64,000 nucleotides of DNA from assembly GCF_018129025.1 (NCBI RefSeq), contig NZ_JAAEDI010000010.1, positions 124,001 through 188,000 of the forward strand. The letters run 5' to 3'. The notes beneath the pieces were generated by a model. That model had not been told where the DNA came from. It did no database searches and saw only the letters and a list, made by a program, of their open reading frames with translations. The DNA comes from Neoroseomonas terrae. GTDB taxonomy: Bacteria > Pseudomonadota > Alphaproteobacteria > Acetobacterales > Acetobacteraceae. Positions 17,756-26,082 of the stretch are shown one piece after another. The position numbers and the translations under genes are program-made. Positions within the stretch are counted from its first letter, which is position 1, and each line of letters opens with the position of its first letter.

Positions 17756-18573
17756 CGCCGACGCCTCGGATCGGCGAGGTCGGCCAGCGCGTCCCCGAGC
17801 AGGTAGAAGGCGCCGGTCATGCCAAGGATGGCGAGGCCTGGGAAGAACGACACCCACCATTCGCCCGTCATCACGCCGTCCTGGCCGCGCGCGATCATGT
17901 TGCCCCACTCCGGCGTGTTCGGGTTGAGGCCGAGGCCGAGGAAGCCGAGGCTCGCCGTGACCAGCGACACGAAAGCAGCATTGATCGAGGTGAAGGCGAG
18001 CAGCGGCCCCATGCTGTTCGGCAGCAGGTGTCGGAAGGCAACCTGCCAGGACCGGTTGCCGACCATCCGTGCCGCTTCGGCATAGGGCCAGTTGCGGCGC
18101 GATTGCACCTCGGCCCGCGCGAGCCGCGCATAGTCGGGGATGCCGATGAAGGACAGCACGAGGATGATGTTCAGCACACCGGGCCCGACGGCCTTCACCA
18201 CAAGCATCGCGAAGAGCACGCCGGGAAAGGCCTGGAAGATCTCCACGCTGCGGGAGATCGCGATATCGGTCGCACCGCCATAGTAGCCGGCGACGACGCC
18301 GAGCGCGCTGCCGATCACCAGCGCCAGGATCACCGCTACCAGCGCGATGCCGAGATTGTACTGCGTGCCGGCCATCAGCCGCGACAGCACGTCGCTTCCG
18401 AGACGGTCGGTTCCGAGGGGGAACTCCACGCTTGGCGGCAGGAAGCTGTCACCGACGCCGGGTGAAAGCGGATCATACGGCGTCCAGACCAGCGATATCA
18501 GCGCCAGGGCGACATAGGCCCCGAGGATGCAGAGGCCGATGCGCATCGACCAGGCCAGCGGCGCGCGGGTCAT
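17752..18573 (-). CDS. ABC transporter permease, OppC/DppC type
   Basis: Inner-membrane permease of 273 residues. It has an N-terminal helix (about 10-30), the periplasmic segment ending in FPLGTDRLGSDVLSRLMAGT that marks DppC-type permeases, and further helices. The cytoplasmic EAA-like loop AARMVGNRSWQVAFRHLLPN docks the ATPases. GLGLNPNTPEWGNMI near the C-terminus is also typical. Its start overlaps the end of the OppB-type gene by four bases. The longer in-frame extension upstream overlaps that gene entirely and is not used. Confidence 0.94.
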   Translation of the reverse strand: MTRAPLAWSMRIGLCILGAYVALALISLVWTPYDPLSPGVGDSFLPPSVEFPLGTDRLGSDVLSRLMAGTQYNLGIALVAVILALVIGSALGVVAGYYGGATDIAISRSVEIFQAFPGVLFAMLVVKAVGPGVLNIILVLSFIGIPDYARLARAEVQSRRNWPYAEAARMVGNRSWQVAFRHLLPNSMGPLLAFTSINAAFVSLVTASLGFLGLGLNPNTPEWGNMIARGQDGVMTGEWWVSFFPGLAILGMTGAFYLLGDALADLADPRRRR

Positions 18574-19580
18574 GCGTGGCGCATCCGCGGATCGATGACG
18601 ATGTAGAGAACGTCGACCAGCAGGAAGGTGATGACGTAGAGCAGCGCCGCATAGATCACGAAGCCCTGCAGCGCGGCGAAGTCGGACCCTTCGATTGCCT
18701 GCAACGCATACTGACCAAGGCCCGGCCAGCCGAAGATCGATTCCAGCAGCACGGCGCCGCCGAACACGTTCCCGGCCAGCACGCCGATCAGGGTGATGAC
18801 GGGCAGCAAGGCGTTGCGCAGGGCGTAGCGGAACCACAGCACGCGCTCGCCATGACCCATCGCGACGGCGGTGCGGATGTAGTCGCTCTGCAAGGCCTCC
18901 ACCATCGAGGCGCGCGTGACGCGCGCGATCGGGGCCATAGATGCGATGGCGAGGGTGACTGCCGGCAGGACGAGCTGCCACAGTGCCAGCCGCCACGATG
19001 ACCAGTCGCCCAGCAGCGCCAGATCAATCAGCATGAAGCCGGTGATGGGTTCCGGCGGCCTAACCTCGATCGGCAGGCGCCCCACGGGCCCAGGGAACCA
19101 GCCGAGGGTGACGAAGAAGATCCAGATCAACACCAGGCCGATCCAGAACTGCGGCAGCGCCATGCCGGCCAGCGTGAAGCCGCGGACCAGGAAGTCCGGT
19201 ACGCGTTCCCGCTTCACCGCCGCGAAGACGCCGAGCGGAATGCCGATCAGGGCGCCGAGGCCGAGGCCCGTCAGGCCGAGTTCGAGCGTCGCTGGCAGGC
19301 GCTCCGTCAGATCCGTCGAAACGGCCTGGTTGGTCGAGAACGAGATGCCGAAATCGAAGCGCGCGACGTCGGCCAGGTAGCGCAGATACTGCATCCACAT
19401 CGGATCGGCGAGGCCGAGCCTTTCGCGGATCTGCGCACGGAGTTCGTCGGTCGCCTCCGGCGGCGCGAATAGCTCGGTGGGATCTCCGCCGAACAACCGC
19501 GCCGTGATGAAGGTGATGGTGACGACCCCGAGCGCGACCGGCAGCGCCCAGAGCAGCCGCTGCAGGATCAGCCGGATCAT
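18570..19580 (-). CDS. ABC transporter permease, OppB/DppB type
   Basis: Inner-membrane permease of 336 residues beginning MIRLILQRLLWALPVALGVV, the usual DppB start, followed by a periplasmic domain (LGLADPMWMQYLRYLADV) and five more helices. The EAA-like coupling loop is IRTAVAMGHGERVLWFRYAL at about residues 225-244, followed by ESIFGWPGLGQYA. AGGAAGGA precedes the ATG at 19580. It starts 16 bases after the flavin monooxygenase gene, so the importer and that enzyme are probably co-transcribed. Confidence 0.94.
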   Translation of the reverse strand: MIRLILQRLLWALPVALGVVTITFITARLFGGDPTELFAPPEATDELRAQIRERLGLADPMWMQYLRYLADVARFDFGISFSTNQAVSTDLTERLPATLELGLTGLGLGALIGIPLGVFAAVKRERVPDFLVRGFTLAGMALPQFWIGLVLIWIFFVTLGWFPGPVGRLPIEVRPPEPITGFMLIDLALLGDWSSWRLALWQLVLPAVTLAIASMAPIARVTRASMVEALQSDYIRTAVAMGHGERVLWFRYALRNALLPVITLIGVLAGNVFGGAVLLESIFGWPGLGQYALQAIEGSDFAALQGFVIYAALLYVITFLLVDVLYIVIDPRMRHA

Positions 19581-19596
19581 CGCGCGGCCATCCTTC

Positions 19597-20895
19597 CTAG
19601 AATTCCATCATGTTGTCGCGGAAATGCGCGTGGCTGTAGGCCGAGCGCACCGCGCCGCGCTTCTGCAGCACCGGGACGAGACCTTCGGTCACCTCCATGA
19701 CGTAGCGGCGGTTGAGCGGACCGGCTATGATGTAGCCGTCGCCGCCGACCTCCTCGATGATGTCGATCATCTGCGACGCGACGGAATCCGGCGTGCCGCA
19801 GATGCGATCGTAGCCATGGCTGTAGTTGCGCACGATCTCGCGCAGGGTGCTGCCCTGGGCGAGGAATTGGCGCAGCGTGCCCTGCTGACCGTTCGTCGTG
19901 AGTTCGGCGAGCGGCGTGTCGAGATCGAACTGCGCGAAGTCGATATCGGTCAGGCTGGACATGCCGGCCAGCACCACCTCGGGCGCCGCATCCTTCGCGG
20001 CCAGCTTGCGCTGCAGGCGCTCCTTTGCCTCCTGCTCGGTCTCGCCGAGGGTCGGCATCATCATGAACACGACCTTGCAACTGTCGGGATCGCGGCCCTC
20101 GGCGGCGACGCGCTTGCGCATGTCGGCGCGGAAGGCCTTCATCTCCGGTACCGAGTTGAAGGCCGCGAGCACCACGTCGATGTGCTTGGCGGCGAAGGCG
20201 CGGCCCTGGGGCGAACCGCCTGCCTGCATCAGCACCGGCTGACCCTGCGGCGAGCGCGCCGTGTTCAGTGGACCGCGGGAGGCGAAAAAGCGCCCCTTGT
20301 AGTCCACCGTGCGCACTTTGCATGGATCGACAAAGATGCCGCGCTCCTCATCCATCACCACCGCGTCGGGCTCCCAGGAGCCCCAGAGCTGCTTGACGAC
20401 ATCGACGAACTCGGCGGCCATCTCGTAGCGCGCGTGGTGTTCGAGGTGAGCGTCCATGCCGAAATTCTGCGCGGCGCGCTCCGCGGTCGACGTGACGAAG
20501 TTGCAGCCGATCCGACCCTCCGACATCAGGTCGAGCGTGGCGACCTGCCGTGCCAGCAGATAGGGCGGATAGAAGGAGGTGGAGATCGTCGGCACGATGC
20601 CGAGATTCTTCGTCAGGTAGGCAAGCACCGAGACGAGCGGCATCGGGTCGTTCTTCGGGGCTCGCAGCGCACGCTCAAGGTAGAACTGAGTGGATCCGCC
20701 GTAGTTGTCCGGGACGAAGAGTGAGTCTTCCATCATCAGGAAGTCGAAGCATGCGCGCTCGATAGCGCGGGCGAGATCGATCTGCAGATCGGGCTTTGCC
20801 CAGTCGCGCGCGGAGCGCCCGGTCCAGGGCTGGTTCCAGCCATGGACGCCGAAGCTGTTGCCGACGAACCAACCGAGGTGGAACGGCCGCGGCAT
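19597..20895 (-). CDS. LLM-class flavin-dependent monooxygenase (NtaA/SnaA/DszA family)
   Basis: FMN-dependent oxidoreductase of 432 residues in the bacterial luciferase-like superfamily, nearest by eye to the NtaA/SnaA/DszA group, whose members oxidise nitrilotriacetate, sulfones and similar compounds using reduced flavin from a partner reductase. Recognisable segments are FDFLMMEDSLF (about 50-60), GRIGCNFVTS, LMQAGGSPQGRAFAAKHID and a C-terminal DGYIIAGPLNRRYV. No flavin reductase is adjacent. It is the first gene of the minus-strand importer operon and divergent from puuE-allA. Its substrate may be the imported compound; that is inference. Confidence 0.88.
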   Translation of the reverse strand: MPRPFHLGWFVGNSFGVHGWNQPWTGRSARDWAKPDLQIDLARAIERACFDFLMMEDSLFVPDNYGGSTQFYLERALRAPKNDPMPLVSVLAYLTKNLGIVPTISTSFYPPYLLARQVATLDLMSEGRIGCNFVTSTAERAAQNFGMDAHLEHHARYEMAAEFVDVVKQLWGSWEPDAVVMDEERGIFVDPCKVRTVDYKGRFFASRGPLNTARSPQGQPVLMQAGGSPQGRAFAAKHIDVVLAAFNSVPEMKAFRADMRKRVAAEGRDPDSCKVVFMMMPTLGETEQEAKERLQRKLAAKDAAPEVVLAGMSSLTDIDFAQFDLDTPLAELTTNGQQGTLRQFLAQGSTLREIVRNYSHGYDRICGTPDSVASQMIDIIEEVGGDGYIIAGPLNRRYVMEVTEGLVPVLQKRGAVRSAYSHAHFRDNMMEF

Positions 20896-21155
20896 CAGCC
20901 GATCACCATCTGGCGCGGCGCGACCATAACAACAGGATCAGGTTTCATGCGCATCCCCGGCACGTGACGAGGAAAGCCTACGAATGGCGGGCGCCGTGTG
21001 TCACCCGGCTTGCTGCCGCTAATTCAAGCAACCGTGACAGGTTTGATCGACCGCAGTGCATCCGCTGCTCTCGATGGTCGAATTATCGGCAAGTCCGACC
21101 TGTTCAGGCCCCCATGCGACGATAGGCTGAGCGTTGCAACGTCCTGGAGATGTCG

Positions 21156-22097
21156 ATGTCCGACCCCCTCGCTCGCGACCTGATTGGCTATGGCGAGCAC
21201 CCTCCGCACCCGCAGTGGCCGGGCAATGCGCGCGTCGCAGTCAACTTCGTGATGAACTACGAGGAGGGATCCGAGAATTCCTTCCTCGATGGCGACGGCC
21301 GATCGGAAGGCAGCTCCGCCGAGGCGCTGCAATCACCCGTGCCGAAGGGCGAACGCGACCTCGCCATGGAAGGCATGTTCGAATTCGGGTCGCGCGTCGG
21401 CTTCTGGCGGATCATGCGCCTGTTCGAGAAGCGCAACATCAACATGACCATCTTCGCCTGTGCGCTGGCGCTGGAACGCCATCCGCCCGCCGCTGCGGCG
21501 ATCAAGGAAGCGGGTCATGACATCTGCTGCCATGGCTGGCGCTGGATCGAGCATTTCAAGCTGACGCGGGAGCAGGAACGGGAGCACATCCAGCTCGCGA
21601 TCCAGAGCCTCCAGAAGACCATGGGCGAGCGCCCCTATGGCTGGTACTGCCGCTACGGACCCAGCGTGAACACCCGCGCTTTGCTGATGGAGGAAGGCGG
21701 CTTCCTTTACGACAGCGACTGCTACAATGACGAATTGCCCTACTGGGTGCTGCAGGATGGCGAGCCGCGACTGGTGGTGCCCTATTCGCTCGTCACCAAT
21801 GACAGCAAGTTCAACCGCGGCATGTTCGCGACCGCGGATGACTACTTCACCTTCCTGCGCGACCAGTTCGACATGCTGTACGAGGAAGGCGAGACGCAGC
21901 CGAAGATGATGTCCTGCGGCCTGCACATGCGCACCATCGGCCACCCGGCGCGCGCGATCGGGCTGGCGCGCTTCCTCGACTACATCCAGTCGCATGACCG
22001 CGTGTGGATCGCCCGCCGAATCGACATCGCCGAGCATTGGCGCAAGACCTTCCCCTACAAGCCCGGGATGGAACAGATCGCGAAGGTGGGCTCGTGA
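21156..22097 (+). CDS. puuE: Allantoinase PuuE, polysaccharide-deacetylase fold
   Basis: NodB-fold amidohydrolase resembling PuuE, the allantoinase that opens allantoin to allantoate in purine degradation. The 313 residues show VNFVMNYEEGSE, where classical deacetylases have a metal-binding Asp pair; this NYEEG form is typical of PuuE, which is reported to be cofactor-independent. The HGWRWIEH motif lies near 126-133, and SCGLHMRTIGHPARA near the C-terminus. GGAG is placed six bases before ATG 21156; ATG 21150 would put it adjacent to the start codon. It overlaps allA by four bases (GTGA). Substrates other than allantoin are possible in this family. Confidence 0.87.
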   Translation: MSDPLARDLIGYGEHPPHPQWPGNARVAVNFVMNYEEGSENSFLDGDGRSEGSSAEALQSPVPKGERDLAMEGMFEFGSRVGFWRIMRLFEKRNINMTIFACALALERHPPAAAAIKEAGHDICCHGWRWIEHFKLTREQEREHIQLAIQSLQKTMGERPYGWYCRYGPSVNTRALLMEEGGFLYDSDCYNDELPYWVLQDGEPRLVVPYSLVTNDSKFNRGMFATADDYFTFLRDQFDMLYEEGETQPKMMSCGLHMRTIGHPARAIGLARFLDYIQSHDRVWIARRIDIAEHWRKTFPYKPGMEQIAKVGS

Positions 22098-22573
22098 CCC
22101 GCGTCCTGCACCTGGAACCTCTGACGGCGGAGGCCTTCGCACCGTTCGGCGATGTCGTCGAACCGCCGGCAGCCGGCGAAAGGCTGTCGCTGGCCGGCTC
22201 ATTGCAGGGATTGGACGGAGCCGTGCAGCCGCGCCTGTCCTTCAACAACGCCGCGCCTTGGTCGCTGCCGCTGACGGCGACGAAGATGGAGCGGCACAAC
22301 CGGACATCCCAGTGCTTCGTTCCGATGGATGTCTCGCGATGGGTGGTGATGGTCGCACCCGACAAGGGGGGCAGGCCCGACCCCGCAAAGCTTCGGGCGT
22401 TCCTTGTCCGCGGCGACCAGGCAGTCAATTACCGACTAGGGACCTGGCATCACCCCCTGCGTCCTTTGGATCAGCCTGGCCGGTTCGCGGTCTTGATGTG
22501 GACGACCGGCGACCGGGCGAACGATGAGGAGTGGTCGGATCTGCCCGAGGAAATCGCGATCGAGGAACCGTAG
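22094..22573 (+). CDS. allA: Ureidoglycolate lyase
   Basis: AllA-type enzyme of 159 residues that splits ureidoglycolate into glyoxylate and urea, the last step of allantoin breakdown in many bacteria. Features are LEPLTAEAFAPFGDVVE at the N-terminus, MERHNRTSQCFVPM with a conserved His and Gln, and GTWHHPLRPLDQPGRFAVLM. The GTG at 22094 overlaps the puuE stop and gives the expected length. Coupling to puuE supports a ureide catabolic function. An allantoate hydrolase, expected between these two steps, is not present in the window. Confidence 0.9.
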   Translation: MTRVLHLEPLTAEAFAPFGDVVEPPAAGERLSLAGSLQGLDGAVQPRLSFNNAAPWSLPLTATKMERHNRTSQCFVPMDVSRWVVMVAPDKGGRPDPAKLRAFLVRGDQAVNYRLGTWHHPLRPLDQPGRFAVLMWTTGDRANDEEWSDLPEEIAIEEP

Positions 22574-22588
22574 CCGCTGCGGCGGACG

Positions 22589-22615
22589 AAGCAGCTTTCG
22601 GAGAATCGAAGCTGC
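22589..22615 (+). terminator. Hairpin downstream of allA
   Basis: AGCAGCTTTCG and CGAAGCTGCT pair with a single-base bulge around GAGAAT, beginning 15 bases after the allA stop. There is no T-tract. It is plausible as the end of the puuE-allA transcript. Confidence 0.4.
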
Positions 22616-23091
22616 TGTCGGTTGGCGACTGGATGAGGTGGAAACACGCGGGGTTATTGGCGCTGGCATTCCACCCGGAATGCCAGACGACCACAGGGAG
22701 CAGCGCCAGCACGTCGGCCACGGGAATCGGGCGGAGTGTTCACCGCCTTCATGCGCGACGCCGCGCAGGGTCTCGCTGATCCATTGCCGCGATGCCCTTG
22801 ATCTCATGGCATGAGCCTCACGGTCGGCACCCGGCTCATCGGATGCCTCGCGGATCGCGGCGTGGACCGCTCCCTAGCCGCCACGTCGCCGTCGGCCATC
22901 CCGGGAATCTTCGCGGCGCTCATGCGCTTTCGCCCAGTACGGCAGCAAGCTCCGACGCGCGAATTGCCCCTCGAAGCGCGCGGGGCCTATCACATCAGTG
23001 ACGCGGCCCCGCTGAATGGAAGCCACCGCAGTCTCGCAGCACCGTAGCGGCCGCTTCGGCGCAGTGCGGCCAAAGCAGCGCCCCGCCAATC
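22616..23091. other. Intergenic region, nothing recognised
   Basis: About 475 bases between convergent genes (allA and the helicase). Short frames exist on both strands but none has a ribosome site plus a recognisable domain. No tRNA-like or repeat structure was seen. Confidence 0.5.
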
Positions 23092-25158
23092 TCACCGCCA
23101 CATGCTTCGCATCTGGGCCGCGATATCGATACGCGGGCCGGCGGCAGGCCGGACAGCGGACGAGACGTCCCGGCACCCCGGCCAGCTCACATAGTCGAAG
23201 TGATCGAGGATCTCGCGAGGAATGAAGCGGGTGCGTGACGCGTAGACGTGCCGATCGCCCTTGGCTCGCTGCGAATGCGTGTAGAAGCGCTGAGGCAGGA
23301 TCAGATGCAGGCTGTCCTTCGCGCGCGTCATCGCGACATAGAGCAGCCGACGCTCTTCCTCGATGTCTGCCGTCGTGCCGGTACCGAGATCGGACGGCAT
23401 GCAGCCATCGACGGCGTTCAGCAGGAAGACCGACCGCCACTCCTGCCCCTTCGCCGAATGGATCGTCGACAGGACCAGGTAGTCGTTGTCGAGCGACGGG
23501 ACGCCCGATTTGTCGCTGGTCGCCGCCGGCGGGTCGAGGGTCAGTTCGGTCAGGAACCGCTCGCGCGAGGGATAGCCCGCGGCGATGCCCTGCAACTGAA
23601 GCAGGTCCGCAAGCCGCGTCGATGCGTCATCATGCTGGCGCTCCAGCACGGGCTCATACCAGGCACGCACGATATCGAGTTCCGTCGGCCACGCCGATGC
23701 GCGGCCACGCAGCGCGGTCAATAGGGCGACGAGACCTTGCCATTCCTCCCCGATGCGCGACGGCGCGGGGAACTCGGCTAGCGCACCGATCGGATCGGGC
23801 GCCGTGCTCATCACCGCCAAGGCGCGCCGTGCCGTCGCCGGCCCTGCACCCGGCACCAGCAGCATGACGCGGAAGCCCGCAACGAGGTCGCGCGGATTCT
23901 GCGCGAAGCGCAGCAGCGCCAGCACATCCTTCACATGCGCGCTGTCCAGGAACTTCAGCCCCCCGAACTTCACGAAGGGTATGCGCCGGCGCGTCAACTC
24001 GACCTCGAGGACCGCGCTGTGGCTCGCCGTGCGGAACAGCACGGCCTGCTGCTTCAGCGTCGCGCCCGCCTCCCGGTTCTCGAGCACCTGGGTCGCAATG
24101 AACCGCGCCTGCTCCATGTCGTCGCGTACCGTGACCAGCTCCGGCCGCGCCGCTCCCGTGCGATCCGTCCAGAGGTTCTTCGTGAACCTCTCCTTCGCGA
24201 ATCCGATGACGGCGTTCGCGGCATCGAGAATCGGCTTCGTCGATCGGTAATTGCGATCCAGCGTGACGATCTCCGCCGGTGGGTCGAAGGCGGCCGGGAA
24301 GCCGAGGATGTTGCGCACCGTCGCGGCGCGGAAGCCGTAGATCGACTGCGCATCGTCCCCCACCACCGTCAGGCCGCGCCCATCCGGCTTCATCGTCAAC
24401 AGGATGCTGGCCTGGAGGCGATTGGTGTCCTGGTACTCATCCACCAGCACGTGATCGAAGCGCGCGCCAATCTGCACCGCGAGGCCCGGGTCGGCCTGCA
24501 TCCGCGCCCAGTAGAGCAGCAGGTCGTCGAAATCGAGCACGCCCTGCGCCTGCTTCGCGTCGACATAGGCCGCGAACAGGGTCCGGAGTTCGCCGTCCCA
24601 GGATGCACACCATGGAAAGGCCTCCTTCAGCACATCGGCCAAGGCGGCGCCGCTGTTGACGACCCGGGAATAGATCTCGAGGCAGGTCGCCTTCGTCGGA
24701 AACCGGCGCTCCATCCGTGAGTAGCCGAGGTCGTCACGGGCCAGATTCATGAGGTCGGCGGAATCCTCGCGATCATGGATCGAGAAGTCCGGCATCAGGC
24801 CGATCTGATCCGCATAGTCACGCAGCAACCGGACACCGATGCTGTGGAACGTGCCGGCCCAGGGCAGGCCCGCGGCCAGGATGCCGGCGCGCTCACCCAT
24901 GACCTGCCGGCAGATCGCTTCGGCCCGGCGCGTGAGGTCGCTCGCCGCCCGGCGGGAAAACGTCATCAGCAGGATGCGGTCCGGGTCGGCGCCGTTCACC
25001 AGCAGATGCGCCACGCGATGCGCGATGGTGTTGGTCTTGCCCGATCCGGCGCCGGCAATGACCAGCAGCGGGCCCGGGAACAGGTTGCCCGCCCCCAGCC
25101 CGAACTCCACCGCGCGCCGCTGGTCGGGATTCAACCGTTCGAGATAGGCCGCGGTCAT
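23092..25158 (-). CDS. UvrD/Rep-type superfamily 1 DNA helicase
   Basis: ATP-dependent 3'-5' helicase of 688 residues, close in build to Rep/UvrD/PcrA. The SF1 motifs are all present: Q-motif LNPDQRRAV, motif I AGAGSGKT at 35-42, Ia LLMTFSRRAA, II VLVDEYQDTN, III VGDDAQSIYGFRAA, IV TLDRNYRSTKPI, V STIHSAKGQEWRSVFLLNAV, VI EERRLLYVAMTRAKD. There is no C-terminal nuclease domain, so it is not AddA or RecB. Likely roles are replication restart or repair. It stands alone, divergent from the Alternative Complex III operon. Confidence 0.94.
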   Translation of the reverse strand: MTAAYLERLNPDQRRAVEFGLGAGNLFPGPLLVIAGAGSGKTNTIAHRVAHLLVNGADPDRILLMTFSRRAASDLTRRAEAICRQVMGERAGILAAGLPWAGTFHSIGVRLLRDYADQIGLMPDFSIHDREDSADLMNLARDDLGYSRMERRFPTKATCLEIYSRVVNSGAALADVLKEAFPWCASWDGELRTLFAAYVDAKQAQGVLDFDDLLLYWARMQADPGLAVQIGARFDHVLVDEYQDTNRLQASILLTMKPDGRGLTVVGDDAQSIYGFRAATVRNILGFPAAFDPPAEIVTLDRNYRSTKPILDAANAVIGFAKERFTKNLWTDRTGAARPELVTVRDDMEQARFIATQVLENREAGATLKQQAVLFRTASHSAVLEVELTRRRIPFVKFGGLKFLDSAHVKDVLALLRFAQNPRDLVAGFRVMLLVPGAGPATARRALAVMSTAPDPIGALAEFPAPSRIGEEWQGLVALLTALRGRASAWPTELDIVRAWYEPVLERQHDDASTRLADLLQLQGIAAGYPSRERFLTELTLDPPAATSDKSGVPSLDNDYLVLSTIHSAKGQEWRSVFLLNAVDGCMPSDLGTGTTADIEEERRLLYVAMTRAKDSLHLILPQRFYTHSQRAKGDRHVYASRTRFIPREILDHFDYVSWPGCRDVSSAVRPAAGPRIDIAAQMRSMWR

Positions 25159-25416
25159 GAAGTGAATCGGAACATCGCGCCGCCAAGTCTCTCAGTTTCC
25201 CGTTTTGTTCGCAATCCGCCCGTTGTCTCGTATCGGCTAACCCCGGGGCACTCCTCCCGACCGGCCCCTTACGCGAACCTGGCAACCGGAACGACATCAG
25301 CGGCCCACGCGCCGTGCGCCGCCACTCTCCCCGTCCATCACCCTGCCGCCGGCAACCGCCCTCCGCGGCTGGCGTTAGCGTTTGGTCGTCAGTCACTTGG
25401 CAGGCCGGGAGTGGCA

Positions 25417-26082
25417 ATGCCACAAATCTTCTCCTCGAGGGCCGATCGCCTGCTGCGGATGGCGATGCTGGCGGCCCTCGCGGCCACGTTGCTGGCGTCG
25501 GTTGTGGCGTTCGCGCACGCGCGGTTCGGTGGCGTGTGGGCACTTGGCCAGCCGGCGTCTCAGCCGATCCCGTTCAGCCATGCCGTCCATGCCGGCGGCC
25601 TGGGCCTCGATTGCCGCTTTTGCCATGCCGCCGTGGAAACCGGCCCCCAGGCTGGCATGCCGACTGCCGAGACCTGCCTCGCGTGCCACACGCGAGTCTG
25701 GAACGTGACCGCGCAGTTCGCGCCGCTCGCCACGGCGCTCGCACAGGACACGCCCGTCACCTGGGCTTCGACGCATCGCTTGCCGGAGCATGTCCGCTTC
25801 CACCACGGCGCGCATGTGCAGGCGGGCGTCACGTGCCAGACCTGCCACGGGCAAGTCTGGGAGATGCCTCGCACTGTCAAAGCCGAGCCCCTGTCGATGG
25901 GCTGGTGCATCGACTGCCACCGCGACCCGGCACCGCGCCAGGGCCCGGTCGAACATGTCTTCACTCGTGACGCGTCGTCCGGTCCGCCGCCGGAGCCTCG
26001 CTTCGGCCTCGCCGCGCATCCGGTGCTCCATCAGGGCGTCTCGGTCTCGGCGCTTACGAATTGCTCGACATGCCACCGGTGA
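25417..26082 (+). CDS. actA: Alternative Complex III pentahaem cytochrome c subunit
   Basis: ActA of the quinol:cytochrome c oxidoreductase Alternative Complex III. The 221 residues have an N-terminal hydrophobic anchor (MAMLAALAATLLASVVAFA). Five CxxCH haem sites follow: CRFCH, CLACH, CQTCH, CIDCH and CSTCH, the last at the C-terminus. Extra His in PIPFSHAVHAG and VRFHHGAHVQAG can be distal ligands, as in multihaem ActA proteins. GGGAG lies six bases before ATG 25417; the much longer open frame upstream is antisense-type sequence without similarity. The stop overlaps the actB GTG by four bases. ActA relays electrons from ActB to the monohaem ActE or directly to the oxidase. Confidence 0.93.
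   Translation: MPQIFSSRADRLLRMAMLAALAATLLASVVAFAHARFGGVWALGQPASQPIPFSHAVHAGGLGLDCRFCHAAVETGPQAGMPTAETCLACHTRVWNVTAQFAPLATALAQDTPVTWASTHRLPEHVRFHHGAHVQAGVTCQTCHGQVWEMPRTVKAEPLSMGWCIDCHRDPAPRQGPVEHVFTRDASSGPPPEPRFGLAAHPVLHQGVSVSALTNCSTCHR

Noticed and set aside
22811-23047. 78-codon plus-strand frame between allA and the helicase gene
   Set aside because: No ribosome site, no domain and no signal peptide of convincing quality; treated as noncoding.
24775-25416. In-frame upstream extension of actA by 214 codons
   Set aside because: It overlaps the helicase gene in antisense, has no cytochrome similarity, and the ATG at 25417 has a ribosome site and starts the membrane anchor.
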